From Saprospira sp. CCB-QB6 (lineage in GTDB: Bacteria; Bacteroidota; Bacteroidia; Chitinophagales; Saprospiraceae), in the NCBI RefSeq assembly GCF_028464065.1, contig NZ_CP116808.1, forward strand, positions 1,615,001-1,679,000: 64,000 bases of DNA, written 5' to 3'. The notes under the pieces were generated by a model. That model ran no database searches, was not told the origin of the DNA, and saw nothing but the letters and a program-made list of their open reading frames with translations. A program made the position numbers and the translations under genes. Positions 17,338 to 26,312 of the stretch are shown here, one piece after another (the stretch's first letter is position 1; each line of letters begins with the position of its first letter).

Positions 17338-17756
17338 TTTTTCTTCTTTTTGGAATTTATCAACTGTTCGGGTAAAGACTTTTTTCTAATGGGAATTTGA
17401 AACTCCTCTTCCGCTATATCTATCATCATATCAAAAAATAAGGCCTTCTTATCTGCCTGATTTAGCTCCTTTTCCAAACGACGATTTTGCTTCTCTAATA
17501 GCTTCATTTGCTGACGCAATTCCATCAATTCTTGTTCTGGACTCTTTTTCATACTTCTTATTTTATAGCTCTTATCATATTGGCCATGTTTCTCAATCCA
17601 TGTCCGAATTGTATTGTCTCCTTGTATCCCATACTTTCGTTGAGCTGCCTTTAATCCAATCTCTCCATTTTCTACTTCCGACACAACTTGGAGCTTAAAA
17701 GCTAAGGTATAATCTTTTTGTGTCCGCTTAACATACTGACCTTCTTTATTTTCCAT
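17334..17756 (-). CDS. IS3-family OrfA (DNA-binding helix-turn-helix)
   Basis: The 140-residue protein begins with a helix-turn-helix (about residues 15-65: KDYTLAFKLQVVSEVENG, then AAQRKYGIQ and IRTWIEKHG). A leucine-zipper-like coiled coil follows (about 70-105), as in IS3 OrfA proteins. It ends in five lysines encoded by the slippery A-rich run, immediately before TAA. It would bind the inverted repeats and is fused to OrfB by frameshifting. Confidence 0.9.
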   Translation of the reverse strand: MENKEGQYVKRTQKDYTLAFKLQVVSEVENGEIGLKAAQRKYGIQGDNTIRTWIEKHGQYDKSYKIRSMKKSPEQELMELRQQMKLLEKQNRRLEKELNQADKKALFFDMMIDIAEEEFQIPIRKKSLPEQLINSKKKKK

Positions 17757-17812
17757 CTATCTTCTGATTTTGTTGTATCAGTATATCAGGACAAGACATA
17801 ATCAACAAAAAA

Positions 17813-17849
17813 AAAACGCCTAGCCTTCCTCTAGAAGACTAGGCGTTTT
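17813..17849 (-). terminator. Terminator of the tandem AAA+ gene
   Basis: AAAACGCCTAG (17813-17823) and CTAGGCGTTTT (17839-17849) form the stem, with a T-rich tract on the minus strand. It lies just outside the IS right end. Confidence 0.88.
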
Positions 17850-17871
17850 CGCTAATAGAAAGTGGTTTCGA

Positions 17872-20499
17872 TTAGTCACGGTGATTAAAGCCGATAGAAC
17901 CTGGACGTTGTTCGTCTTGTTCGATCAGTCGGAAATCTTGTAGGTCGGCAGCAGTGATTGTTTTAACCATTTCGTGGCTGCGCTCGGCATGCGAGATACT
18001 AGCCAGACGTAGATTTTGGCGACGCACCACCTCATCCACCACCTTGCGGATACTACGGGCATTGCCAAAATACTTGTGTTTGTGGTCCAGAAGGTCTTGA
18101 ATATAATTTTGGAGCAACTTGCTGGCCTCTTCATTGAGATAAAGGTCTTTTTGCTCACACATATCCGAGGCAATCTGGAAGAGTTCCTCAGCGGTATAAT
18201 CCTTAAACTTGAGGGTGCGATCAAAGCGAGAGAGCAGGCCAGGGTTGCTTTCTAGAAACTGCCGCATTTCCTTAGGGTAACCTGCGACAATGACCATAAA
18301 CTCCCCTCTTTTGTCCTCCATGCGTTTGAGCAGAGTATCTACGGCTTCCTTGCCAAAATCGCCTTGGCCACCTTGAGTGAGGGCATAAGCCTCATCAATA
18401 AAGAGACCGCCGCCCATGGCTTTCTCGATTGCTTCATCGGTTTTGAGGGCCGTTTGGCCAGTATAACCAGCCACTAAATCCTTACGGTCTGTTTCAACCA
18501 AATGGCCACGTTCCAAAACGCCTAAGGCCTTATAAATCTTGACCAGAATGCGGGCCACGGTAGTTTTTCCTGTACCAGGATTACCGACAAAGACGGTATG
18601 TAGCGAAAAGGCCTTCTTCACATCGCGGCCAATTTCGGTATAGTAGCGGACCAATTTGGCCACCTCATCCACATCTCTTTTGACATCTTCTAGACCGACC
18701 AAGCTATGCAACTCATTGAGGGCCTCTTGCAAAAGAGGCTCATCAATAGGAATATGCACCTTGGCCTTATTGCTTACGCCAAAGGCTTTTTCGACATCTT
18801 CTAGGATAATGGTAGACAATTGTTCGGCCTCCATTTTTTCCATTTCCTCAACGCCTAGGCGCATCAGGCGGAGGGCCATATTTTGTTTACATTCTTCGAT
18901 CACGCCATTGATAAAGCGGGCATTGCCAAAATTGTCATTGCGTCCGCGATAAGCTTCAACCACCTTGCGGTTAAGAAACTTGAGCGTTTCCTCATCCAGT
19001 TTGATATCGCGTTTTTCGGCGGCATAATCTGCAATTTGCATTAGCTCATCGGGGCGATAATCGGGAAATTGGATAGTTGATTGAATGCGTGAGCTCATGC
19101 CTGGGTTCTTATGGATAAAGAGATTCATCTCTTTGGGGTAGCCCGCAAAAATGATCGCAATATCGCCGGGGCCATCAGACATCTCCTTAATGAGGACCTC
19201 AATGACTTCCTTTCCAAAATCTTTTCCGTCATCGCCACGATCAGATAAGGCGTAGGCCTCATCGACGAAAAGGATACCGCCACGGGCTTTATCAATTGCT
19301 TTTTTGACCTTGGGAGCGGTTTGACCGATATATTCTCCGACCAGATCTACTCGGCCCACCTCATGCACTTGGCCTTTAGACAATAGGCCGAGGCTGGCAT
19401 AAATTTGCCCGAGCATTTTAGCCACCGTTGTTTTACCTGTGCCGGGATTGCCCATAAAGACCGTATGCAAGTTAATAGCGGCATTTTCCTTAAAGCCTTT
19501 TTCCTTGCGGATTTGGATAAACTTGAGGTAAGTGGCCAGTTCATCAATCTGTTGTTTGACGGATTCTAGACCAATCAGAGCATTGAGTTCGGCTACAGCC
19601 TCTTCATAACTCATTTTTTTCACTTCTTCTTCACCTTCCTCGGTACTTTGGCCAGTAGTGCTGCTTTTGCGGCCACCAATTTGGAAAGGCATTTTGCCTT
19701 GTAGGGTTTCTTCTTCTTGGCCTACTTCAAAGGGGACCACCCCGATGAGTTGGTCCATGAAAATAATTTCTAGGGTATAACGATCTTCGAACCAATAGCC
19801 GCCTTTATCGAGGCCATAGCCAGTATCGAAGCTCAGTTGCTGTCGCTTATCGGTAATTTCGGAGAAGTACTCCATATAGGCCTTATGTTGGCCTGCGTCA
19901 TTATAGAAATTAAATTGAAACTCTAGGGGGAGCAGTTCTTCCTCTTTGAGGAGATCCACGGCCATTTCGATATTGATATAGCGGGTTTTGGCTTGAGAAA
20001 AGACCTGAAGGTACTGGCGTTTTTCTAGCTCAAGGCCTTCCCCATCGCTTTCGAAGAGGCGTACCTGTTTAATTTTGAGGTAGGGGTTTTCGGTGGGGGT
20101 AACAAGGCCTCCGTCCACCACATAAAAGTGGCTAGTCCCAATAAAATCGTCGCCGATATAGGCATCCCAGCGATATTTACCTTTTTTCCACCAACCGGGC
20201 TGAGGAGTACCCCAGCCTTCGCGCACATAAAAGACATTGGTGTCTTTACTGACCTTAAAGTCTTTTTTGAGTTCGCAAAGTTGTTCTTCGGTGGCTTCAT
20301 TCGTACATATTAGGCGCAGGCTAATATTCCAATCTTTTTCGTCGAACAACTTATTATAGAGGGCCATTTCTGCATAGATATAACGAGCTTCCGACTCATC
20401 ATATACCCGTCTATATTTCTTTACATTTTGGTAGAGGTTTTCTACCGAGCCAAACACTTTGAGGTGTTTGAATTTATAGTTTCCGCCTAGGGCACTCAT
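17872..20499 (-). CDS. Tandem CbxX/SpoVK-type AAA+ ATPase with duplicated N-terminal domain
   Basis: The 875-residue protein has two AAA+ domains of the CbxX/CfqX/SpoVK class. Walker [10 protein letters not shown] lies at 350-358 and again near 639-647. The Walker B motifs are [10 protein letters not shown] (about 409) and [10 protein letters not shown] (about 697), each followed by an AGYPKEM sensor. The first 260 residues contain two related beta-rich segments (about 15-130 and 145-260), each with an aromatic G-W/YW patch and a closing strand before the next unit. Such proteins remodel partners (Rubisco activation, EccA in type VII secretion). No partner gene is adjacent, so the target is unknown. 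Confidence 0.85.
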   Translation of the reverse strand: MSALGGNYKFKHLKVFGSVENLYQNVKKYRRVYDESEARYIYAEMALYNKLFDEKDWNISLRLICTNEATEEQLCELKKDFKVSKDTNVFYVREGWGTPQPGWWKKGKYRWDAYIGDDFIGTSHFYVVDGGLVTPTENPYLKIKQVRLFESDGEGLELEKRQYLQVFSQAKTRYINIEMAVDLLKEEELLPLEFQFNFYNDAGQHKAYMEYFSEITDKRQQLSFDTGYGLDKGGYWFEDRYTLEIIFMDQLIGVVPFEVGQEEETLQGKMPFQIGGRKSSTTGQSTEEGEEEVKKMSYEEAVAELNALIGLESVKQQIDELATYLKFIQIRKEKGFKENAAINLHTVFMGNPGTGKTTVAKMLGQIYASLGLLSKGQVHEVGRVDLVGEYIGQTAPKVKKAIDKARGGILFVDEAYALSDRGDDGKDFGKEVIEVLIKEMSDGPGDIAIIFAGYPKEMNLFIHKNPGMSSRIQSTIQFPDYRPDELMQIADYAAEKRDIKLDEETLKFLNRKVVEAYRGRNDNFGNARFINGVIEECKQNMALRLMRLGVEEMEKMEAEQLSTIILEDVEKAFGVSNKAKVHIPIDEPLLQEALNELHSLVGLEDVKRDVDEVAKLVRYYTEIGRDVKKAFSLHTVFVGNPGTGKTTVARILVKIYKALGVLERGHLVETDRKDLVAGYTGQTALKTDEAIEKAMGGGLFIDEAYALTQGGQGDFGKEAVDTLLKRMEDKRGEFMVIVAGYPKEMRQFLESNPGLLSRFDRTLKFKDYTAEELFQIASDMCEQKDLYLNEEASKLLQNYIQDLLDHKHKYFGNARSIRKVVDEVVRRQNLRLASISHAERSHEMVKTITAADLQDFRLIEQDEQRPGSIGFNHRD

Positions 20500-20640
20500 A
20501 CTCTTGGATTAAAAATTCGGTTAATTTTGGGGACTTTTCTGTCCTTAAAAATACAACTTTTTCAAACTTTTGCCCGCTATCTCTGCCCAAAGAGTTTGTT
20601 AGGGTTGTTTTAGGGGCTAAATTTGGGCCCGAAGGGCCAA

Positions 20641-20768
20641 TGGCCCAGCGCTGCGGAGGGGTGGCCGCAGGCCAGACCGAGGAGCCGAAGGCGACGCAGG
20701 GCCGAGCGAATAGCGAGCCCCGCAGCATAGCGGCGGCCGCCCCAAATTGAAGGGCGGCCGCGGGCCCC
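20641..20768 (-). repeat. R1 repeat copy 7 (type C)
   Basis: On the minus strand it opens GGGGCCCGCGGCCGCCC and ends GCGCTGGGCC, so the terminal arms are GGCCC/GGGCC instead of GGCCT/AGGCC. Its 5' end is 17 bp from the symporter start codon. Confidence 0.85.
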
Positions 20769-20785
20769 AAGAAAAAACAAAAACT

Positions 20786-22291
20786 ATGAATTATCCACTA
20801 CAACTATCGGCGGGTTGGATCCTGCTTTTGCTTTTGGGCTATTTTATCTTTTTGAGTTTGCTATCCTTTTGGCAGAGTCGGGGAAACAGCAGTAATGCAG
20901 CCTTTTATCGGGCGAATCGGGCGGCGCCCTGGCCCTTAGTGGCCTTTGGGATGATCGGGGCCTCTTTGTCGGGGGTAACTTTTATTTCGATACCGGGTGT
21001 AGTGGGGGCTGGGGGGCTCAATCAGGGCTTTTCCTATATGCAGGTTGTTTTGGGTTATTTAGCAGGTTATCTGGTCATTGCAGAGATTTTATTGCCCTTA
21101 TATTATCGTTTGCGTTTGACCTCCATTTACAGTTATTTGCAGGGGCGATATGGGGAGCGGAGCTATAAAACGGGGGCTAGTTTATTCCTTTTATCGAGGA
21201 CCTTAGGGGCGGCTTTTCGCTTATACTTGGTCGTCTTGGTTTTAGATAGCATTTTGCGATTGGGGGGCTGGGAGATACCGCTTTGGGCGATCACTTCTGG
21301 CTCGGTGCTTTTGATTTGGACCTATACGTTTCGCTCTGGATTACAGACGATTATTTGGACCGACAGTTTGCAGACGGGCATGATGTTATTGGCCTTGGGC
21401 TTTAGTTTGTACTACCTGTTGTCGGGCATGGAGTTGGGTGCGGCCGAGAGTTTTTCGGCCTTAGAGGCGGCCAATTTGGGGCAATTTTTCTTTTGGGAAG
21501 ATGGCTGGAGCAATCCCAATAACTTCTTCAAACAGTTTTTGTCGGGTATGTTTATCACTATTGTCATGACGGGTTTGGACCAAGACATGATGCAAAAAAA
21601 CTTGGCTTGCAAAGACTTGAAATCGGCCAAAAAGAACATGTATAGCTTTAGCGCTATTTTATTGGTCGTCAACTTTTTATTTCTTTGGATGGGCGGGCTT
21701 TTATTTTTGTATATGCAGCAAAAAGGCCTAGATTTTCCGATGCGGGGCGATAAAATTGCCTATGATTTGATTTATCCGCAACTGGCCTTAACCCAGCTGC
21801 CGCTCTTTATGGGCATTTGTTTTTTGTTGGGTTTGGTGGCGGCGGCCTACTCTAGTGCGGATTCGGCTTTGACGGCCTTGACGACCTCCTTTAGCATAGA
21901 TATTTTGGGCTTGTCGGAAGAGGATGAAAGTGCGCAATCTAAGCAAAGTCGGCAGCGGGTGCACCTCTTTTTTTCGGCCTTATTGGTGGGGGTTATTTTG
22001 TTGTTTGCCTACATCAATGAGCAGTCGGTCATCAATCAATTATTTAAGGCGGCGGGCTATACCTATGGGCCATTACTGGGCCTTTATAGCTTTGGGTTGT
22101 TTAGTAAAAGGCGGGGCAAAGACCAGTACATTCCCTTTTTGGCCATTGGGGCGCCTTTGCTCAGTTTTGGCATCAATTACTATTCAGAAGAGTTGTTGTG
22201 GGGCTACAAATTTGGCTTTGAAATCTTGTTGTTGAATGGGGGATTGATGTTGTTGGGCTTGTTGGCTTTGTCGAGGCGTGCAAAAATTTAA
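20786..22291 (+). CDS. Sodium:solute symporter (SSS family)
   Basis: Start chosen at ATG 20786, because the 13 residues upstream are encoded by the R1 repeat. The roughly 501-residue protein has about 13 hydrophobic helices and SSS signatures: FGMIGASLSGVTFISIPG in the first inverted repeat, and GLVAAAYSSADSALTALTTSF, with the paired small residues of the sodium site, near residue 355. The solute cannot be read. Its leader must overlap R1 copy 7. Confidence 0.88.
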   Translation: MNYPLQLSAGWILLLLLGYFIFLSLLSFWQSRGNSSNAAFYRANRAAPWPLVAFGMIGASLSGVTFISIPGVVGAGGLNQGFSYMQVVLGYLAGYLVIAEILLPLYYRLRLTSIYSYLQGRYGERSYKTGASLFLLSRTLGAAFRLYLVVLVLDSILRLGGWEIPLWAITSGSVLLIWTYTFRSGLQTIIWTDSLQTGMMLLALGFSLYYLLSGMELGAAESFSALEAANLGQFFFWEDGWSNPNNFFKQFLSGMFITIVMTGLDQDMMQKNLACKDLKSAKKNMYSFSAILLVVNFLFLWMGGLLFLYMQQKGLDFPMRGDKIAYDLIYPQLALTQLPLFMGICFLLGLVAAAYSSADSALTALTTSFSIDILGLSEEDESAQSKQSRQRVHLFFSALLVGVILLFAYINEQSVINQLFKAAGYTYGPLLGLYSFGLFSKRRGKDQYIPFLAIGAPLLSFGINYYSEELLWGYKFGFEILLLNGGLMLLGLLALSRRAKI

Positions 22292-22356
22292 AGGCATTTA
22301 TTTACTTTTATTTCTGGTTTCACTGCTATATATTTACATGAAATAGTAGAAAACTT

Positions 22357-23679
22357 ATGATTATAGAACTTACAGTAGAAAACTTTGGTCCCATCCAAGA
22401 AGCCCAGACCCTATCGTTTGAGGCGAATAAGTCGGAGCATTTAAGTGAATATTATATTCATCGGCCCAATAGTAAATTGAAGCTGCTTAAGTTGCTGTAT
22501 ATTTTTGGTCCCAATGCTTCAGGTAAAAGTAGTTGGTTGAAGGCCTTAGAATTTATGCGTGAGCTACAACTAGAGGCAGCTAACGATAAGAGTGATAAAA
22601 TTGACTATCAACCCTTTTTGTTTTGTGCTAATCCGCTAGAAAAGGATAGTGCGCTGAGTATTCGCTTTATTCATGAAGGAATTGAGTTTGACTATTATTT
22701 TCGCTTTAATCAAGAAGCTATTTTAGAGGAAAGTCTACATTATTATGAACCTCGTCGGGCGCTTGTTTTTGAGCGAAAAACAGATTTAGCCAAGCAGTTG
22801 AGTGAACTCAATTGGGGCTCTAAGATTAAACTCTCTGCAATAGAGCAGGAAAGTCTAAAGACCCATGTACTCTGGAACCGCACTGTTTTGGGGGCCTTTC
22901 ATAAGGCCAATACAGACTGTCGAGAGTTAAGAATTGCGCTTTCTTGGTTTAAGGAGGTCTTGTATGGGATGATTAACCCTGACTTAGATTTGACTGGTAT
23001 TGTTTCTACACTGTTGAGTAAAGGAATTTTAGATAAAAATCTATTAGTATCTTTTCTAAAAAAAGCAGATCTGAAAATAGAGGATGTGCTTTTTGAGGAG
23101 CAAAAAGAAGATATTTCAGCTTATTTTAACGACTTTGTCGCTGCTCACCCTGAATCTGAATTGGCTCAATCTGTAGTCGATGGAAAAATAGTTCGTAAAA
23201 AGTTAATGATTAAGCATCAGGTAAAAGATGAGAATCTATCTAGCTATTATGCCTTACCTTATTCTCTAGAATCTGAGGGCACAAAACGCTATTTTGGCTT
23301 TAGTGGCTTGCTCGCTATTCTGGCCAGCCAAGCAGCTATTTTTTCCATTGATGAGGTAGGCAGCTCCTTGCATCCCGAACTATTAGAGCATTTTCTGCTT
23401 AGCTTTTTACTTAATAGCCAGCCCAATTCACAGCTTATTCTTAGCACCCACCAAAGAGAGCTTTTGCGCTCTAAGGATATTCTGCGGGCGGATGCAGTTT
23501 GGTTTACAGAAAAACAAGCCAATGGGGCTTCAGAACTTTTCTCTTTAGCTGATTTTGAAGCTAAAGATTTTCGCTCCTTAGAGGCTTATTATCATGCCTA
23601 TGAAAAAGGGCGACTTGGTGCAACTCCCAATTTAGATGATCCCTATAATCCTTTAGCTAATGCGCAGAAGACCGACTAA
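22357..23679 (+). CDS. RloA/AbiLi-like AAA ATPase (defence module)
   Basis: The 440-residue AAA_15/ABC-type ATPase has Walker A FGPNASGKSS at 50-59, Walker B AAIFSIDEVGSSLHP near 326-340 and an H-loop LSTHQREL near 365. The LENFGP-like opening (LTVENFGPIQ) is typical of RecF/OLD-type defence ATPases. The downstream gene, an RloB homologue, starts 20 bp before this stop, so the two are translationally coupled. In known AbiL/RloAB and PARIS-type systems the ATPase senses phage and controls the toprim partner. The pair and its neighbourhood look more AT-rich than the flanks, which fits horizontal transfer. Confidence 0.85.
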   Translation: MIIELTVENFGPIQEAQTLSFEANKSEHLSEYYIHRPNSKLKLLKLLYIFGPNASGKSSWLKALEFMRELQLEAANDKSDKIDYQPFLFCANPLEKDSALSIRFIHEGIEFDYYFRFNQEAILEESLHYYEPRRALVFERKTDLAKQLSELNWGSKIKLSAIEQESLKTHVLWNRTVLGAFHKANTDCRELRIALSWFKEVLYGMINPDLDLTGIVSTLLSKGILDKNLLVSFLKKADLKIEDVLFEEQKEDISAYFNDFVAAHPESELAQSVVDGKIVRKKLMIKHQVKDENLSSYYALPYSLESEGTKRYFGFSGLLAILASQAAIFSIDEVGSSLHPELLEHFLLSFLLNSQPNSQLILSTHQRELLRSKDILRADAVWFTEKQANGASELFSLADFEAKDFRSLEAYYHAYEKGRLGATPNLDDPYNPLANAQKTD

Positions 23680-24298
23680 AGCCCGTAAAAAAAGAAGTGT
23701 AAAGAAAAAGTTAGTCTTCTTTGTAGATGGAGATACTGAGAAATGGTATCTGGATAGCCTAAAAGGTTTTGAACGCTTGGATATAGATATTGCACCTCGT
23801 CTGCCAACTAAAAAAACACTTAAAGATATAGCACAAGAGCTAAGTGAAATTTGTCAGGAAGCAGATGCTAAATTAGGAGATAAGGTGATCTGGATTGTTG
23901 ATTTGGATGTGCCTTATAAAGAGGATAGAGAGGGGAATCCTAAGAAATTAAATGATTATAAGCGCATCAAAACTAATTTACTAGCTGACTTTCCTGAAGT
24001 TTTTGAAGCTTGGGAAAACTTCCCATGCCTAGAGTTTTGGCTGTTGTTGCACTACAAACAAACACAAAGGTGTTATTTGAGCTACAATGACTTACTGCCT
24101 GATTTGAAAAAGCATTTAGTCGACTATAAGAAAACAGAGAACTACTACAAAAGCTCTAAGAAGGGGGCCGCAAATCTTTATGCTTTACTCAAACCCAATC
24201 AGAAAGCGGCTTACGATAGCGCAAAGCTACTGAAGAAAATAAATAAGCCCGATGCGGCTGCAGATATTTATAAGCTGATCGACTTAGTCGGTCTCTAA
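23660..24298 (+). CDS. RloB/AbiLii-like toprim-type effector
   Basis: The 212-residue protein has a basic N terminus, then FFVDGDTEKWYLDSL (about 20-34), which corresponds to the toprim EGxTE motif. The usual first glutamate is an aspartate here. WIVDLDVPY supplies the DxD pair near residue 77, and NFPCLEFWLLLHYKQ (about 117-131) is the most recognisable RloB block. RloB-like toprims are presumed nucleases released by the ATPase. The Glu-to-Asp change could alter activity. It has no membrane segment or signal. Confidence 0.8.
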   Translation: MRRRPTKARKKRSVKKKLVFFVDGDTEKWYLDSLKGFERLDIDIAPRLPTKKTLKDIAQELSEICQEADAKLGDKVIWIVDLDVPYKEDREGNPKKLNDYKRIKTNLLADFPEVFEAWENFPCLEFWLLLHYKQTQRCYLSYNDLLPDLKKHLVDYKKTENYYKSSKKGAANLYALLKPNQKAAYDSAKLLKKINKPDAAADIYKLIDLVGL

Positions 24299-24324
24299 CT
24301 AGGCCCCCTTTTCCCTAATTTCCC

Positions 24325-24332
24325 TATCTTTG
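24325..24332 (+). promoter_or_regulatory. Possible -7 box upstream of the 94-aa protein
   Basis: TATCTTTG fits TAnnTTTG and lies 18 bp before ATG 24351. No clear -33 element. Confidence 0.4.
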
Positions 24333-24350
24333 CCCAAAAGCCACAAGATT

Positions 24351-24635
24351 ATGAGAATTATTGGATATTTAGAAGAGGTTACCGACATGAAGGTCACCTT
24401 TTTCGAGCAGGGATTGCGCTACAGCATCAAGTTTGAAGATGGCCTCTACGAGCAAACCTATAAGTTTAGACAGGGCGAGGGTATGAGCAATCTCAAAGAG
24501 CTCAAAGCCTTAGTAGATCAACCTTTTTTGGAGGCCGTTCGGGCCCAATTTGAGCAAATGCGAGAGCAGGTCAGCGGGCTACTCAACCGCCAATTTCCCG
24601 ACCAAGACGAAACCGAAGCTATCTTCATTATCTAA
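24351..24635 (+). CDS. Small conserved-looking hypothetical protein, 94 aa
   Basis: Start at ATG 24351, since the in-frame TTG at 24330 lies inside a probable promoter box. The protein is acidic and cytoplasmic, with a beta-rich first half (IIGYLEE, KVTFFEQGLRYSIKFEDG) and a helical second half. No motif is recognised. Two hairpins, the second a strong terminator, follow it, so it is a single-gene unit that closes the defence-gene region. Confidence 0.6.
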   Translation: MRIIGYLEEVTDMKVTFFEQGLRYSIKFEDGLYEQTYKFRQGEGMSNLKELKALVDQPFLEAVRAQFEQMREQVSGLLNRQFPDQDETEAIFII

Positions 24636-24662
24636 AGGCTAGCCCTAAGCAAAAGCCTTTTT
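24634..24662 (+). terminator. Weak first hairpin after the 94-aa gene
   Basis: AAAGGCT (24634-24640) and AGCCTTT (24654-24660) with a short T run. Confidence 0.45.
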
Positions 24663-24663
24663 G

Positions 24664-24702
24664 AATCGCTCCTAATACGCTGTTATTAGGGGCGATTTTT
24701 TT
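24664..24702 (+). terminator. Strong intrinsic terminator leading into R1 copy 8
   Basis: AATCGCTCCTAATA (24664-24677) pairs with TATTAGGGGCGATT (24684-24697), 14 bp with one GU. The T tract (24696-24702) also forms the T-rich flank of the R1 repeat. Confidence 0.9.
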
Positions 24703-24821
24703 GGGGCTGCCCCTCCCTGCGGTCGGGTCGGGCTATGTCGCAGCTCGCTATTCGCTCGGCCCTGCGCCGCCTGCGGCGGCTGGGTCTGGCCCTTCGGGCC
24801 ACTGCTTTCTATCCCTCAGCC
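24703..24821 (+). repeat. R1 repeat copy 8 (type B)
   Basis: Opens GGGGCTGCCCC and closes CCCTCAGCC, so GGCTG can pair with CAGCC. An extra TGCGGCCCTTCGGGCC hairpin follows. It sits 3' of a gene on the same strand. Confidence 0.85.
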
Positions 24822-24982
24822 TGCGGCCCTTCGGGCCTGCTAGACGCAATGAAATACGGCTTAGGAGGCTAATTTCTAATAAACTAGGCGATCCAAGCGG
24901 ACAAGCCAAGGCCCAAAAACGTTTTTTAACTGCATCTGTAGGGATAAGAATCGAAAATTATTCTTTTCCAAAACTTAAATGC

Positions 24983-24990
24983 TATTTTTG
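24983..24990 (+). promoter_or_regulatory. Possible -7 box of the PorP/SprF gene
   Basis: TATTTTTG fits TAnnTTTG and lies 80 bp before the start. The -33 region is poor. Confidence 0.35.
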
Positions 24991-25070
24991 TGAGGGTTTG
25001 GACCATAAAATACAGATGCATTTTGGTCCCCCTCTCAAAATGACATTCCTCTTAATAATAATTGACTGAT

Positions 25071-26060
25071 ATGAGCGCGCGTATTTTATACACTTTTCTT
25101 TTTAGCTGTTTGCTGAGCTTAAGTATGCAAGCCCAGCAAGATCCAATGTTTACCAAATACATGTTTATGCCTATGGCTTATAATCCCGCTTATGCAGGAA
25201 CGGCTAAGGTTTTAGATATGGGGATTTTGCATCGCCAACAATGGTGGGGGATTGAGGGAGCACCAATGACGCAGGCCATCAATCTGCATTCTCCCGTAGA
25301 GGGAAAAAACATTGGTTTGGGCCTAAATATGTCTTTGGACCAAATTGCCAACTCTCGTCAATTTAATGTCTATGGCTCTTTTGCCTATCATATCCCCATC
25401 AACAAATCGGTAAAATTATCTATTGGTATGCAGGGAGGGGTTTCTAACTGGGCCGCCGATTGGACCGACTTGGAGCTAGAAGATCTTAACGACCCTGCTT
25501 TTCAGAATTTGCAACCCAATCTATGGTTGCCCAACTTTGGTGGGGGACTTTACCTCTTCTCTGAAAAGTGGTTTGTGGGTCTATCTGCCCCTATGCTCAT
25601 CAATAATGCTTTGCGCCAAGAAACCAACAACCCCAATATTCCTGTGGCCCAACAATATCGCCACTATTATTTGTCTGGAGGTGTAGCGATTCCCATCAAC
25701 TCTAGTATGGTGTTCCGTCCCTCTTTGTTGCTTAAGCATGTGGGGCTATTTGAGAAAAATGAGCTTAATAATGTAGCGGCACCTACAGAAATGGATGTAG
25801 ATCTTTCGCTCTTGTTTAATAATCGCCTTTGGGTAGGTGCATCTTTCCGTACTGCTTTAGAAGTGATTGACCAATCTAGCACTTATGATTCTGTAGATTT
25901 CTGGATCTCTATGCGCTTTGAGAATGGCCTCCGCATTGGTGCCGCCTATGATTATACGTTAACGGAATTGCAAGGGCCCGCCCAAGGATCTTATGAGATT
26001 ATGTTGGGTTATGACTTGATGCGTTACAAAGGAAAAACCACGCACGTCCGTTACTTCTAA
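25071..26060 (+). CDS. PorP/SprF-family T9SS outer-membrane protein
   Basis: Start chosen at ATG 25071, which gives a signal peptide ending MQAQ. The family block follows at once: QQDPMFTKYMF, AYNPAYAGT and HRQQWWGIEGAP (mature positions 1-50). The 329-residue beta-barrel belongs to the PorP/SprF family, which anchors or assists type IX secretion substrates with type B sorting domains. The OmpA/PorE-like gene lies 250 bp downstream, a common pairing in Bacteroidetes. The closest cargo candidate in the window is the protein at 35.7-37.5 kb. Confidence 0.93.
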   Translation: MSARILYTFLFSCLLSLSMQAQQDPMFTKYMFMPMAYNPAYAGTAKVLDMGILHRQQWWGIEGAPMTQAINLHSPVEGKNIGLGLNMSLDQIANSRQFNVYGSFAYHIPINKSVKLSIGMQGGVSNWAADWTDLELEDLNDPAFQNLQPNLWLPNFGGGLYLFSEKWFVGLSAPMLINNALRQETNNPNIPVAQQYRHYYLSGGVAIPINSSMVFRPSLLLKHVGLFEKNELNNVAAPTEMDVDLSLLFNNRLWVGASFRTALEVIDQSSTYDSVDFWISMRFENGLRIGAAYDYTLTELQGPAQGSYEIMLGYDLMRYKGKTTHVRYF

Positions 26061-26159
26061 ATATTACTTGAATAAAGAGAGAGCAGCAAAATAAAACGAC
26101 TAAGTACAGGACCTTTTATGCTGCTCTTTCTGCGTTTAGCAGGCGGCGAAGCCGCCGCA

Positions 26160-26277
26160 GGCTGAGGGATGGAAAAGGGTGGCCCTTGGGCCAGACCTAG
26201 GCGGCAAAGCCGCCGCAGGGCCGAGCGAATAGCGAGCCCTGACACAGCCCGACCCGAGCAAAGCGAGGGGCAGCCCC
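26160..26277 (-). repeat. R1 repeat copy 9 (type B)
   Basis: On the minus strand it opens GGGGCTGCCCC and closes CCCTCAGCC. An added hairpin with GGCGGCTTCGCCGCC extends to about 26138. Its 5' end is 35 bp from the next start codon. Confidence 0.83.
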
Positions 26278-26312
26278 AAAATAAAAGCGTCTTGTGCTTA
26301 AATAAAACATAT

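Larger units (their letters stand above)
16321..17798 (-). mobile_element. Complete IS3-family insertion sequence
   Basis: Terminal inverted repeats of 26 bp match at 21 positions: 16321-16346 begins TGTCCCGTCCTGA, and the complement of 17773-17798 begins TGTCTTGTCCTGA. Both ends are TG...CA. The trinucleotide TAA flanks both sides (16318-16320 and 17799-17801), consistent with the 3-4 bp target duplication of IS3 elements. It contains orfA and orfB with a -1 frameshift site. The total of 1478 bp is normal for the family. The insertion interrupts no gene. Confidence 0.9.

Noticed and set aside
26169-26312. N-terminal extension of the PorE-like protein
   Set aside because: It is translated from R1 copy 9; the signal peptide begins at ATG 26313.
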